This document shows, in pieces, positions 23,711-36,999 of a DNA stretch of 64,000 nt. The notes below the pieces were generated by a model that was given only the letters and a program-made list of their open reading frames with translations, did no database searches and had not been told where the DNA came from. How positions within the stretch are numbered: the first letter of the stretch is position 1; every line of letters starts with the position of its first letter. The DNA is taken from the NCBI GenBank assembly GCA_009617715.1, contig VTFK01000285.1, positions 1 through 64,000 of the forward strand, given 5' to 3'. Made by a program: the position numbers and the translations under genes. The stretch comes from Plectrocnemia conspersa (lineage: Eukaryota > Arthropoda > Insecta > Trichoptera > Polycentropodidae).

Positions 23711-24988
23711 AATGCTATATTTTGTCAAAACCTGTCTATGCAGAGGACATGTTATCACATGTTTCAAATTTAATTCTGTATTTATATTTAATCTGATTAT
23801 TTAATTCTGTCTAGAGGTTGCATACATATTAAAAATACACGATACATGAATATTTTTTCAAACAGGTATGAACACTTCACCGGGGAAATTGGTATGCATA
23901 TGTTTTACATTTTAAAGTGTTTTAAGTACATAGCATACAATGGGCACGATAACTGTTTTAATAATATATATATATACTGCTGTAACTTGTGGAGTGTGGA
24001 CTGTTGCCGATTAAAAAATCAAAGAAAGAAACTTCATTATAATGTTATGTGTCAGTCTTCGTCAGTTTTTTAATAAGTCTAAAAATAATATATAAAAATA
24101 AAGTTTTCATATGTTTTTTCTGCAGTATATATGTATATATACAAAAAAAATAATATAATATATCAACTCAACACTAGGATGAATTATAATTTAGTTTCAG
24201 TCGATAATTCCGCACCAAATATATTATCTTCTGTTGAATTAGGGTTACCATATTACACCATAAAAAGTTCTGCTTTCCTGAAACAATACTTCCCAAAAAA
24301 AGGCATGAATTTAATCAAACAAACCACTTTATTTAATTTAAGTAGATTAGAGGATTTTGAGGAAGACCATCGTATTTTTTTTGTTTGCTCGGCCAAGTGG
24401 ACTTACTATATTTCTAAATAAAATTTTGAACATTCTGAAATGTCTTTAAAATAGATAATATTAATTAAAAACATTCTAGATATTCTCACTTTGTAGCAAA
24501 ATTATTGTTACAAGTTGACAAAATGATTTATATTTTTATTGTTCTCTATTTTTGTTTCTGTTTGAAGGAAATATATGATATTTAAATCTAGCCTGCTGGG
24601 AAACCCACGAATCCCCATCCCATTTTTGATATTAAGAAATCATGGTCAACCTAAATACGCAATAAAATAATAATATACTAGTCATGTGTCGAGGAAAATT
24701 AAAAACAATTTCTGATTATTGCGGTGATTCAGAAAAATTATTATATATAGGTGTTTGGGAATTTTGATTGAATCGTCGAAACATGTTCAAACATGTTTAT
24801 GTTTGGTTTTCAACATAATCTAATAATCTGAAGTTCATTGATAAGAACCAGAATCAGCGTTTATTATCACTTACTAGTACTAGCAAGAATGCGTTTGTGG
24901 TTATTCATTGTGGTCACTTTACGGACTGATTTATAAAGTATATAAGTTCGTTTTAATAAAAATAACTTTCATTTCAGATTTGACCACC

Positions 24989-26015
24989 ATGGGTGTAATA
25001 GGGAAATGCTTTCGATTTTTAAGCAAGCGTCTGTTCGAATTATCGCTAACGTTCCTCATGGTAGTATACATGCCTGGATTGCCACCGGAAGGAAATTTCA
25101 CATCTAACATGTGCGTCATCAATATTTATGAATCGATTTGGATCTGATTATATTTCAATACATTAATGATTTATTTCAGAATCACTCCAGCGAAACCGCT
25201 CGACGGCAAGTATACGTTGAACGCGTACATGAACAATGCTGATCATTTATACGTGAACAAAGTGCGAGGCGCTGAAAGTTTCGCCGAATGGAACGGAGAG
25301 TTATATTCGGGCGTTCACGGCGGTGATATCGTCAAATTGTTACCGAACGGGGAAGTGGTTTCAGTCGCGAAGATCGGAAAGCCTTGCGGTAAGTGCAGTG
25401 TAAAATATTGTAATTCCCAATACGTATATATCTCATATTTATTAATTATTTTTAGATGGCTATTGGCAAGAATCAAAGTGCGGCCGTCCTTTGGGTATTG
25501 CATTTGATAAGACAGGATTGCTCTATGTGATGGACGCTTACTACGGCATATGGACAGTCAATCTCAAGAATGATGTTAAGCATTTGCTGGTTTCGCCTAA
25601 AGATGAAATCGAAGGCAGAAAACCAATGTTATTCAACAGCATCGCTTTGGCTTCGAACGGCGATTTTTATTGGACTGATTCATCGTCTGACATTATTCTG
25701 GAAAATGGTGTTTTTGGCATGCTTCTGGACGGCAGCGGCAGGTATGCTTCATGACTACATTTTAATAATACTTGAATTTAATATATTTCAAATTATCAAA
25801 ATAGGTTGATGCATTATGACGCAGTAAAGAAATCGAGCAGAGTTCTGTTAGACGGACTTTGGTTCGCTAACGGGGTTGTGTTATCACCCAATGAAGACTT
25901 TGTCGTTGTGTCTGAAACTACTCGAAGCCAACTTAGAAGGTATTATTTGAAAGGCGACAAAAAAAGGCACCGATGACATATTCATTGATGGATTACCTGG
26001 TATATTTTGAATTAA

Positions 26016-26049
<34 letters not shown>

Positions 26050-27004
26050 ATTATTATTATTCAATGTTTTATTTGTATTATAGGTCTTCCTGATAACTTG
26101 CATTCATCTGCCGATGGAATCTTAATGCCACTTGTTTCACCTCGCGACGCTGATCATCCGATGATTTTCCAATCTATTGCACCCCATCCGCTATTAAGAA
26201 AATTCATAGTCCGAATGATCGCTCTCGTGCAGTTGCCTTTCAAAGCCGTCCAAAAAATTATGCCGCATTATGTATTCGAAAGAACCGCGCATTGGGTATG
26301 TAATAAAAATATTTATAAATCGCTTTTATATGTATATTTATACATTGCTTATTTTACAGATTGGTCACTTTGAATCCGTTCAAGCTTTAGTACCAAAACG
26401 CACGACTTTGGTAAAATTGGATTGGGTCGGAAACGTCGTCGATTCTTGGCATTGCTTGGACGGTTCGTTGACTGGCATAAGCGAAGCTTACGTGTACAAA
26501 AACAACTTCTACTTGGGAAGTCCTTATAACACTTACATCGGCAGAGTTCCGCTTCCGGAAAAGTTTGTACAATCTATCCTTTCATCCACAACTGCCCCAC
26601 CTCCTAGAACCATTACCACCACTACTACTCCAAAACCAACAACAGCACCTCCTCCGACTCAACCTCCCACTACCAAACCACCGCCGACTACTACACCTCC
26701 ACCGACTCAACCTCCCACTACTAAACCACCGCCAACTACTACACCTCCACCGACACAACCTCCAACCACAAAACCTCCAGTAACACAACCTCCAACTACC
26801 AAACCGCCGCCAACAAAACCTCCGACTACAACTCCAAAACCAACAGCTGCCCCCAAACCCCAGCCTCTTAAGCCCGTCGTCGAAAATATTCCCACCGACA
26901 CAAAACCGCCACCAAAAGAAGATCTTAAAGTAATCACCAAAGAAGGGCCTTCAGTAATTCCTGCCCCAGACAAAGCCTCCCAAAAACCTAAAACAGAACT
27001 TTAA
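24989..27004 (+). CDS. Hmu: Hemomucin-like APMAP family protein with mucin tail; one frameshift
   Basis: Six exons: 24989-25110, 25180-25388, 25456-25741, 25805-25999, 26084-26295, 26360-27004. The family has an N-terminal membrane anchor (residues about 10-30) and a strictosidine synthase-like six-bladed propeller. Visible blocks: GAESFAEWNGELYSGVHGGD, CGRPLGIAFDKTG, YGIWTVNL, FYWTDSSS, RVLLDGLWFANGVVLSPNED, LPDNLHSSADG, then LGSPYNTYIGRV. A Pro/Thr-rich tail follows (about residues 405-520 of the corrected reading), as in insect hemomucin, a haemocyte and gut surface mucin. Exon 4 carries an A7 run (25959-25965) where frame requires A6; as written, translation stops a few codons later. With that single base discounted the gene is intact at about 555 residues. 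The start ATG has context CCACCATGG. Confidence 0.88.
26019..26043. repeat. AT dinucleotide microsatellite
   Basis: An uninterrupted run of AT dinucleotides in the intron between exons 4 and 5 of the hemomucin-like gene. Likely length-polymorphic. Confidence 0.9.
26597..26860 (+). repeat. Coding Pro/Thr repeat of the mucin tail
   Basis: Tandem imperfect units such as PPTQPPTTKPPPTTT, encoded by CCTCC, ACTAC and CCACC-type codons. Thr-rich units of this type are O-glycosylation substrates. The minus-strand Gly/Trp-rich frames over this stretch are shadows. Confidence 0.85.
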
Positions 27005-28327
27005 ATTATCGCTTTGATTTATTTTTCATGTTACTTTATTTCCAATTTAATACTTAAACAACGAAAAATTATGTGTTTATTAAGTTTGTATATTATTTAA
27101 ATATGTTTATTGAAAATATTGAAACATTTGACATATGTATTTCAATGTAAATCAAAGTGATAAACACAACAATACGTTAAGTTAATTCGGTAGTAAAAAG
27201 GATCCTTCTTTTGTATTGAGTCAAAATGTGCAATGTGTGATTGAGCTTTTGTGTCTTTCTGAAGTTTGTGTGAAAAATGTATGCAGTAAATTTGATTTAG
27301 GATATTGTTTGTATGTGTGTATGTAATAAGCGTGGAAACTCGCCTATGTTTTATAACTAAAGTAACACCAATATACTATGTGTAATATTAACACTTAATG
27401 GATCGATCGTTGTACGATTAACATTATTCAATGAAAGGTAAGCGGAGGCATTTATAAAATATATATTGTTATTTTTTACTCTTTAATATTGATATATAAA
27501 TATTTATACTTTTGTTCCAAACATTTGTCTGTGATTGTTTTTAAATAATTTTTTTTATTGCTTAAAAATAATACTTAAAAACATAAGCAGCAATACTACG
27601 TAATAATCTTAAAATTTTAATACTCTATTTTTTTAATATTTTGCATTTTTTTGATGTTGTGGTAATGGACCATCTTGATATTAACGTGTTAAATCATTGG
27701 CAGCTCTTTATTTTTATTATTTTATAATATATACATACAATTTTATTTTCATTTATACTGAGTTGTAGCATATTACTTTTGTTTCCAATACACAAACGTT
27801 AAAAAAAAATGTAAATAAAGCCGATTGGATTGAATAGAATTTGATAATATATTATTAAATTTTTTTCATATTTTCAGATTCTATTAACATCTAACATTTT
27901 TGTATAAAAAAATATATGAGAAACACTCGTTCATGTATGAGGGTAACAATGTTGCATGTTGATTCTTTAAATTTTCACTTGTATTTACAAAACAATTAGT
28001 TTTGCTGTCATCCATTGTCAGGAAAATAAATCGGTAGTTGCCAATTACTCTTTTTTTTACCCAATAAATCCCATTCTTTAATATGAATTATCCAATTCAA
28101 CTCGGTTTTCCCGTTCTTTGTTTTCAACTTCCTTACTTAGACTTACCAAATATCAAGTTTCAGATGTAAAATGACAAACGTAATACAAAATTTCGTTTGT
28201 GAAAAAAATTACATTAGCTGACTTTGTTGCTAATGGTTGTGTGGTACATAATTGATTTATTCAAAAATATATTTTTCAATATATAAAATAATTGTTACAT
28301 AAAACGAATCGTTTATGCATTACTGTT

Positions 28328-28375
28328 TGACAGATTAGGTGCAAGCGAGTATTGGTCAGAACAGTAAACAATTAA
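28328..28375 (-). repeat. TTCTGACCAATGCTCA family fragment
   Basis: GATTAGGTGCAAGCGAGTA followed by TTGGTCAGAACAGTA is the reverse of the 23373-23420 segment with a short deletion. It is a third, truncated member of this dispersed family. Confidence 0.5.
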
Positions 28376-28834
28376 TGTCTGCAGCGAATCCTTTTTCGAA
28401 GAAAAAATCCGAAGATTTACCTTTATAAATGCACAAACAATTCATTTTATGGAACAAAGTATTTATTTTAATGCACGTATCTCTCAAAATAATTCTATAT
28501 TAAATGGCACTCATATTTAAATACTATTTAAAAGGGGTTTTCATCTACTATAGAAGCAGTAACTTAAAATCCTAATGATCGACTCAGATTATTCAGAAAC
28601 CATGATAACCATTATTACAGAAACGGAAAAAATTAATATCTTTCGTATTTGAAAGAGCTTAGATTGTAACGTGATGCTGATAAAAATGCTCATTCGCATT
28701 CCATTCCATACCTCTACTATAACCAGCTGCAGTTGAGTTATCAGCACCATATAATCGATAGGTGCTTATGCATATGAATAATGATGAAATACATTTTTTG
28801 TCATTTTTCATTTTTTATATAATATAAATCTTCG

Positions 28835-29420
28835 ATGAAAATAGCTTCAACGAGTCAAGTCAAAAGTTTGAATATTCGTATAGGTTTTGAGACACTATTA
28901 TTTGAAAAAAATACGGATTTTTTCAAAAATGTATCCACACTAAACTTCTCAACCAATGACATTTATTACTCGAGTAGACAACTTTCGTTTTATATTTTTA
29001 ATGTACATATTTTATCTAAAAATACAAACATTTTTTTTCACTTATTCTGAAACAATGGGGGAAAATGTAGTAACAGTGTGTGCTCAGTACTACATAACTT
29101 TATTAATATTAGTTTAGACGAAAATACCAAGCTACTCGGTATATTTTGCGACTCAGGTGGTGGGCAAAATAAAAATTATGCACTTTAGATTTTTACATTA
29201 TGAAAGAAAATATACATATAAACTTTCCCATATAAGACATTCTCACCTTGAGTGTGACAAAACTTTTGGTCAAATCAACCAAAAAACTATAGCTGAGACA
29301 CCGGTTGACTGGATAAATATTATAAAAATTGTTCGAATGAAACCCACTCAACCATTTGTACAAGAAAGTATGACCGTTTCTATCTTGACCAATAAGAGAG
29401 ATGAAATTTCCTATTGATCA
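28835..29420 (+). pseudogene. Transposon ORF relic, DUF7869-like
   Basis: Pieces in two frames follow the order seen in insect mobile-element proteins of the DUF7869 type: SSRQLSFYIFNVHIL, then GIFCDSGGGQNKN (family form FSDNCGGQNKN), then FLHYERKYTYKL, HSHLECDKTFGQINQ and AETPVDWINII. Stops at about 29048 and 29188 and a frame change after GGGQNKNYAL break it. The acidic Asp of CDSGGGQN is a candidate catalytic residue in this family, but that is from memory of the motif and not shown here. Non-functional fragment. Confidence 0.55.
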
Positions 29421-29699
29421 TTCAAGGCTAGTATTTAATAGATGATATTATAATGGTGATTGATATTCTGCAGATATAGTTGGGAAATCATTTAAAATTA
29501 ACGACGTGCAGAATGCTTTTCTTCCTTACAACTTATATTCAGGCCTGGCGTTAGGGCAAGGCGAGCGAGCCAATCGTTTTGGACCTCACGAGATTTTTTT
29601 TATTTTTACAAATATTTTTTTTTAATTGTATTCTAAACATAAAACGAATCAAATGACTTTTTCAACAAAAAAACTCGTAAAGACCGTCTAAGTTATATT

Positions 29700-29880
29700 C
29701 CAAATCTATTTCATGGAGGGCAGCGCATTCTTTTGATGGACCTGGACGGGAATACAACGGCCGGTGGTGCCTCGTTCACCGTTAACTCGCATATATTTCC
29801 ATAACAAACACGTAAACTCTATATTTTTAATAAAAATACCAATACAGTAGCTCAATCTATGTAATTTCCAATCGACACCT
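29700..29880 (+). repeat. LTR-like repeat, copy 4 (partial)
   Basis: TGGACCTGGACGGGAATACAA followed by CGGCCGG aligns with GTGGACTTCGACGGATAGACA and CGGCCGG of the 12114 copy. The later GTAGCTCAATCTATGTAATT matches the end region of the 19590 copy. The left end is unclear. Confidence 0.45.
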
Positions 29881-32789
29881 TTCCGCCAAATTATTTCGAA
29901 ATTTATTATTAAAGATTTTTAATTAACGGGTTAAATGATTTTTATTTTATTTCACAGTATTTACTTCTGGTAATCGGATGGTGAAGGGTGGTTATTAAAC
30001 AGATTGGAGAGAAAAAAGCATTTTCACTTTGATTGTCAGTTTTGGTACAACCATCTTGATGATTTTGCATCCACGAAATATCGGATTGTTTGTGAGAATT
30101 GTGATTACAATAATAATATTATTTGTGGCGTGGTGTTTTGATGCAAATCGAGAATCGATTACATTTTTTATTTATTATACTTAAAAATCTTAATCACTAA
30201 CACATATTTTTGAGTTTCAGTTTTTCATATACTAGTTTTGAAAAAATAAAACTTACTTCTATATAATATTACGAAATAATTCTGACTCATTCCGCGGATA
30301 AATTATTATGAATTTTTTAACTTTTTTGTCTTTTATATTGAGTTGAATTATTATTATATTGAAAAAAACGCCATTTTATTATAAAATTAAATAAAAATTC
30401 TTATCTCGGGTCCCACATTTCTTAGCGCCGGCCCTGCTTATATCAAGGTAACAAATGTTTTCAGATCTTAAACGAAGGTTATTTTTTTATGTTCAGCATT
30501 ATGGTAAATTACAGCCATATATCTTTATTTACAGATCTGATTCTTTTATCTAAGTAGAAGTAAATAGCTATTAAAATGATGTCGAAATTATGCAATGCAG
30601 AATCTCAATTTCTTTTGCCTTATTTATTGCATCTGGAGTGAATTTTTGTACTATTTATATACATATAAATAATGTAATGTATCATAAATAACATAATTTG
30701 GTTCATTTTATTATTTTTAATAATAATAAAAACATAGGAAATTTTATTTAATTTATTATTAAGGTAAATCTGGGGAAAAAATTATGAAAATCTGAATTTT
30801 CCATTTAGGAGCTATGTCGCATTTTGCACTATATCTTGAGAATTATATTATTAAATGAATGTAATATATAACTACTATATTTAAAAATAGTTTTTCGTAC
30901 AATATTACATATTTTTACTATTTTTTTTTGTAAAATCTATGACTAATTTTGATACTTACGAAGTTTAAAAATGTTCCAATGTAAATTTTCATTTATGACA
31001 TTTATCGTTACTCCCCTTATGTCTTTATAATTTAAGATTCATTTGTATTATATTTGCAAAGTAATTTTGTTTCACTCGAAATTGAAACCGATTATTAGCA
31101 ATTTCGGTTAAACTTTTTCTATAAATATTTCATATATATATTTAAATGTGTATATATTAAAAGTGTCTGTTTGGGTTAATTTGAGATGCAGTGGCTCGTG
31201 TTGAATATTACATCTATATCAGCTGTACAAAATTTTGTAAATATTTAATATATGTGTGATTTATAATATTATTGAGGCAATAAGTAGATTGTTATTGTCT
31301 TAGAGTCGGTGGTTGTCTAAAATTTTGAGTTAAACTCCTGGCTCCCCTCGGTGACTGCGTGGCATTTCGTACCACAAGTATTTGGCTTTGATGTAAAAAA
31401 ATATTTTTAGTTGATAAGTCGTAAATAGAATCTGATCGAAACTGCATTTATATAAATGGCTAAATTAACTGTGTGAATTGGTTCTAAAGGTGTTTTTGGT
31501 ACATGCTATATACCAGCTCTATTTACTTATCGCTATTTCTTTGTTAGTGGGCGGATTTTTAAATGCTGCTTTATGTGCACATTTGTCATATATGACGTTA
31601 TCTTTTAGCGAACCCCTTTTGTCGTTGTCAGTGCTTGTGGTATTATTATTATATTGAACGTATCTTTTGGTTAGGTGTTTTATTTTCGATTACATGCAAT
31701 TTATAAAAAAATATTATTATATATAAGGTAAAAAGTTAACTTTGATTATTTAATAATATATTAAACAATCAATTTATTTGATACAAATATTGACATCCTT
31801 ATGTAAAGCAATTAATAAATACATATAATTAACTTTCAAGGAAGTTTATTATTACACGAAATATTTATATAAATTACATCACTCATTGCATCATCTATAA
31901 TGTTATGTATAACAATGAATATTATATATTTTTAATTTCATACATTATTGTATGCATAATCTTAAAAGCGCATTTCTGGTTGTTGCGTTTGCTTGAAAGG
32001 AAATGACAAAAGTGAAGGTCTCCGATTATATCGATGGTTAAACTTAATAGTTGAATGGTTTTTCAGGTCGCCGGTTAGTAGGCGACAAAAATTGCGAGGT
32101 TATCATAATAGGTCTGACTTCTGACTACAAAGGAATATGTTTTAGAGCGACAAAAAAAGAAATCCACACAGCAAGTTCCATGATAGTTTTAATTGGAAAT
32201 GGATAAACGGAATGCAGAAAAAACGCAACGTTACGTGATAGGAGAGCCAACGAACGACTGAAGGCAATTAGTGTTAACCCCGTTTACGTGATTACTGTAT
32301 TATTTAATTAATTTCTGAATGTTAAAGCAAAATAATGTACACTGACAACGTGCAACTAATGCTTTATTGGTTTTACATTCGGATAACATTGTCATAATTT
32401 AACACCATATATGGGTCAATTTTAACCAAAAATATGTATGTATTTTATTATTTTTTGCGGTAATGAAATGTGTAATTCAGTTAAATCCTACACATACAAA
32501 CTCATCGAGAGAATGAGGTACTTTCAATACTTATATGGTGAGCTACTTAAAGGATTTAAATATATTTTTATTATTAATTCTACTCGTTAATTTCCGATTT
32601 ATTAAGATTAAGGATGTGTAACGGACCGAGCAGAGCATTTTTTATTTTGTTATTTTAAAGCTAGACAGTTTTTGACAGTTGAAACAATAAAAGTAATAAG
32701 CTGAAAGTGTTTCAGAATATTTGCACAAATGTGAATTATCTGACTTTACAAAATTGGTGTCGTTGTGGAGAAAAATTAAATAATTTAAT

Positions 32790-33555
32790 TTCCGTAAGTT
32801 GGCTATTCAGTGATCGCTTTTTTCAATATTTCCATTTTATTAATATTCGTAGTATTTCATTAAATGACAAGAATTCTTCTAGCCAAATTCAAGATGGGGC
32901 AAAAATCTTTGGAATCCACGTCAAAAGCAATAAAACCGTGCCGTCGCAGTAAAAATGCTGGATTATCTAGCGTTCATATTGAATATCCAAACCGAATTTT
33001 TGACCAATAGGCAAAAATTCGGTTTCCCTTCTCAAAATCAAAAATCCACGTCAAAAGGGAACGCTCGTTACCGAGCGTTCCCACTGCGACGGCGCCGACA
33101 CGATTTTATTGCTTTTGACGTAGATTTTTGACTTCTGAGAAGTGATAATGGTTTTGCGCCCTCCTATTGACCAAAATTCGGTTTAAATATACTTTGATCA
33201 GCCTTATTATATCAAAACTCCATAGTAATATAGGTAAGGATAGCTAACATATTTAAAAAAAATAGTGTACTTTCCAAATGCAGACATACTATAATCTATA
33301 AAGCAATATGCGAGATGCGATATCTGTATTTCTTCTTCTGTTTGTTTATCCCTGAGAGATAAGTTGCCTTAGTCTGTATCTAATGACTTGATCTAATGAA
33401 AGTTCTATAACTATAATTAGTTTTAGAACCTTTATTGAAATAGGTTTGAGTTAGAACAGCAAATATACGTTTCGCAACTGTTGAATTGAGTTTCATAGAC
33501 ATTTTAGAGCATCATATAATTTCAGTAGCATCTATCACTTTCACTTTTTCTAGAG
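32790..33555 (+). repeat. Composite foldback repeat, copy A
   Basis: It begins with a segment reading TAGTATTTCATTAAATGACA and TTCT..CCAAATTC, then ATCCACGTCAAAAGCAATAA, then a long inverted repeat (32992-33181; outer arms CCGAATTTTTGACCAATAGG and its complement), then about 370 bp including CAATATGCGAGATGCGAT. The same order is found at 37000-37790. Inside the foldback a perfect 11-bp palindrome, GGGAACGCTCG/CGAGCGTTCCC, lies at 33057-33082. Noncoding. Confidence 0.7.
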
Positions 33556-33700
33556 TAGGGAGGAGGGGGAACTTGACTAGTCAGTGGTCGTATTTTTTAA
33601 TATTTCTATTTCATTGAAATTCATTAAATGACATACATTTTTATGGACAAATTCAAGGGAGAGGCAAATGCCCCCACCTGGCCTCCCCAAATGACGTCCC
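33553..33700 (+). repeat. Fragment of the G-rich/ATTAAATGACA repeat
   Basis: GAGGAGGGGGAACTTGACTAG, then CAGTGGTCGTATTTTTTAA, TTCATTAAATGACAT and ATGGACAAATTCAAGGG match the start of the composite repeats and the copy near 57.8 kb. It directly follows copy A. Confidence 0.55.
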
Positions 33701-36700
33701 TAAGCATAACTAATGAAAAAAAACGGTTTAATCAGTTATAAATTATATTTTCACTATAAAAATATATGTCTACAGGTGAAAAAGTGTTCCGATATGATTT
33801 CACTGAAATGACTTTACGCCTTCGAATAACTTTTTATGCTTTCGAAAAACATTTTTGAATAGAATGTTTATCGGCGGTATATATTATAACCGAAATTCGC
33901 AGAATTCGTTCGTTGAACAAAACAAAATGTTGAAAAGGCCCACACTTAATTAACGTTAAATGCTTATCTCAAAACTTTTATGAATCCAACGAGACACAAT
34001 TTATGTGTCTCTTTTAGGTGTACACCACTATAATAAATTTAAAAATCTGTGAAGTCATTGTGGTCGAATTTCTAAAAAATACAATTCGTTATCATCGCTT
34101 TTTTGATATTTTATTTTGAACTACTATTTTTAATTATATCATAATATTATATTATATGTATAGTATCCATTGTCTAATTCTCAGTATGTTGTGATTTCAA
34201 TAATACAATATCACATATATCATTAAACCTAAATAAATACATATTTTATATTTCCAGTGACTAAATTTGACTTATCTGACTTTTTTCAATTGTCCAATTA
34301 AAATAACATTAATCGACCTTGAATAAAACTCAACGACATTCACCATTTCACTGGTAATTTATTTTCAGTTTAAAGTTACATACACAAAGCATATTTTAAA
34401 TAAATTATAACCAACCTACATTCGCATCGGAGAAAGGAGTAATTGTTAAATTGTTGTTTAATTTACGACTCGAACTGATACAAGTAGTCATTAGGTTTAA
34501 CATTTGCTTCAAATAAATACCATTTAATAACTGGAAAATACATACAATTCGTATTTCATATATGTGTTTATTCCATACCTTTAAATATGACATTATTATA
34601 TTTTGAATAAAAATGACACTTAAAAAAATTGTATTATATTTTTAATGCAATAATTATCATAATAATTAAAATAATTTAAAACTTATTTATAATTATCATA
34701 TTAAATTCTTAAAAAAATAGTAACTATTTCTTTTCGCTATTTTAAGGTTTAGAATAACAAAACGACGCTTCGCATACAAACCGCAAATGACATACACAAG
34801 TCCAGCATTTAACCAACATTTTTAGATCTGTGTTTTACATTTTTGCGGTTTACTTTACTATTTGTAATATTATGCATATAATATTTGCCCATTTTTATAT
34901 TTTTGAAGTATAAAAATCCTCACATTTGTTCCAATTAAAATTGTATCTAAAGTTTTATCAAAACTCAATTCTGTAGTAATATTTATGAATTTCAAGAATA
35001 AGTTTGGATTATAATAATATGGGATTTTTTTATGAAAATCTTTAAGGTGATGGACCAGTATGTCTTATCTTTATTATTTTTAAATATTGTATTATCATTT
35101 ATATATTTTCTAATATACAGTATGTCTGGAATTAGAATCACATCTAATCATATTATAATCGTCAATATATAATTCATATTTTTCAATATCATTTGTATAA
35201 GTGTTTCTGTTAATCCTAAAATAGCATATATTCCTTTTCAACGATTAATTCTAATAATCGTTATATCAGTTACATATTGGCGTTTTCCGTGTGAAATTAA
35301 TTAATTTAGTTGCTATATGTTGTATTGTATTTTGTTATGATAATTTTATGCATATTTTTTATATATGAAACAATTTTAATCCATCGAATTATGTTCAATA
35401 TTTAAATTTAAATGTCGTAAGGGATTTGCAACGGATACTTTTAGTATTTCTGATTCATGGCGTATACTTTGACTCAATTTGCAAAAAGGTTTTCTCACGG
35501 TGGTGTCCCTTTTGTCTTAGATATTTAAATCCGTTACATGTATATCACATGCCGACTGATTTTGTCATCGGATGTATAATATTTGGATCCTCATGCCTGT
35601 CAATGTATCAAAAACCCGTCGATTTAATTGTTGAACCATGTCAAGAAATTTTCAAAAAGCGCCTATGAAAATAATGTATTTACAAAAATAGTTGTTCTAA
35701 AACTCGATGAACGTCATATGCTTAAAAATAATAGGCACGAGACTTGAAATCGAAAAACTTGTTCTTAGGCTTACCAAATTATTTGAGGTCTAAAGTAGCC
35801 ATCTTAAATAATAAATTAACGTATATTATTATAAATGAATCCTAATAGAAAATATACAGAGTAGGACAAAAGTCACTTTATCATTTCTAAATTAGATTAT
35901 TTTTCAGAGGTTTTATTTCATTTTAGTTTTTATTTATACTATAAAAATAAATTATTGATATTTGCGGAAAAGTTCAAGCAATTCAGGCAGGCATTTTGAA
36001 AATGAAAATCAGGGCTCATTTACAAGATATTTTCATGTATAATAAATAAAAGTAAAATAAATTTACATGCTTTTGTAAAATATATAAATAATAATATTAG
36101 TATAAATAGTTAATTGACTTTTAGTATGTATATATTTCATACATTTATTTGCGGTTAATTGTGGTTAAACCCCTCAATATTGAATATATTTTCCAAGGAT
36201 TGTTACTATACCAAGGTACGTTGTATGAGACACGTAGATAGTTTAATGACAGAAAAAAACTTAGCGACACATCGTTTTAATACCTGTCGGTCGGTCTTTG
36301 AATTATTAACCCCACAACCGGTACTACCACAAACCACAATTCGTGGTAACGGTAAAATTACAATAACTATAAACAACATGGGTACTTCAATCGTTTTTGA
36401 AGAATGTTTTGATGCACGAGTATTTGTTGTTTCAATTATTTTATTGTTGACGCTCAAAAAAGTGTATGAAACAAAACGAAACTGAGCTATTGCAATTTCC
36501 TGATCGTGCCTAAGGTCGCGTGCACAGTAAAAGCGTGGAAAACATTCAAATTCACTTTTTTAGAATGACCACACCAACGTTACGTTGGATAATTTGCTAA
36601 ATCGTTGGTTAACCAGGGAGTTTCAAATGTATTATATTATATATTCATTATATACGTAGTGAATTTTTATTATTTTATTTATAATATATCATTAGTTGTC

Positions 36701-36999
36701 TTTTTGTTTGCCAAAGAAGCAGTCAACGATATGATTTTTTTAAAGAACGTCTGTTGTGAATTTCGAGGTCAAAGTTTTTTAGAAATAGTATTACGTAGGT
36801 AGGTACTTATATACAAACTTAAGTTATACTACAATATAATATAGATTTATTAACAGACTTTCCAAACACATTATTCTCAATCCTTTGTATTTGATATATA
36901 ATACAAATATTTTCAGAATCCAAGTAGACTACGCAATCTTGGCAGGCTTCATTATTCAGCAGGGATGTCATTTCAGCTTTTTCCAGGGAAGGGCAATAG

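Larger units (their letters stand above)
19203..24988. other. Gene-free region with repeats
   Basis: Between the reductase start and the hemomucin-like start. It holds two LTR-like repeats in opposite orientation, a near-perfect hairpin (20765), a GC-rich island (22262-22520) that could be the upstream promoter of the hemomucin-like gene, and two dispersed repeats near 23.3-23.7 kb. A TTTCAG acceptor at 24977 shows that the hemomucin-like gene has an untranslated exon somewhere upstream. The open frames here are short and not protein-like. Confidence 0.55.

Noticed and set aside
24131..24421. 96-codon plus-strand open frame upstream of the hemomucin-like gene
   Set aside because: Low-complexity start, no known motif, not linked by splice sites to the hemomucin-like exons.
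26582..26973. Minus-strand Gly/Trp-rich and Gly/Val-rich frames
   Set aside because: Shadows of the Pro/Thr repeat of the mucin tail.
35426..35668. 80-codon frame with CPFC motif
   Set aside because: A single CxxC is not evidence of a zinc finger; composition and isolation suggest chance.
36159..36485. 108-codon plus-strand open frame in the gene desert
   Set aside because: No recognisable domain, no supporting splice sites, and an overlapping minus-strand frame of similar length; most likely chance.
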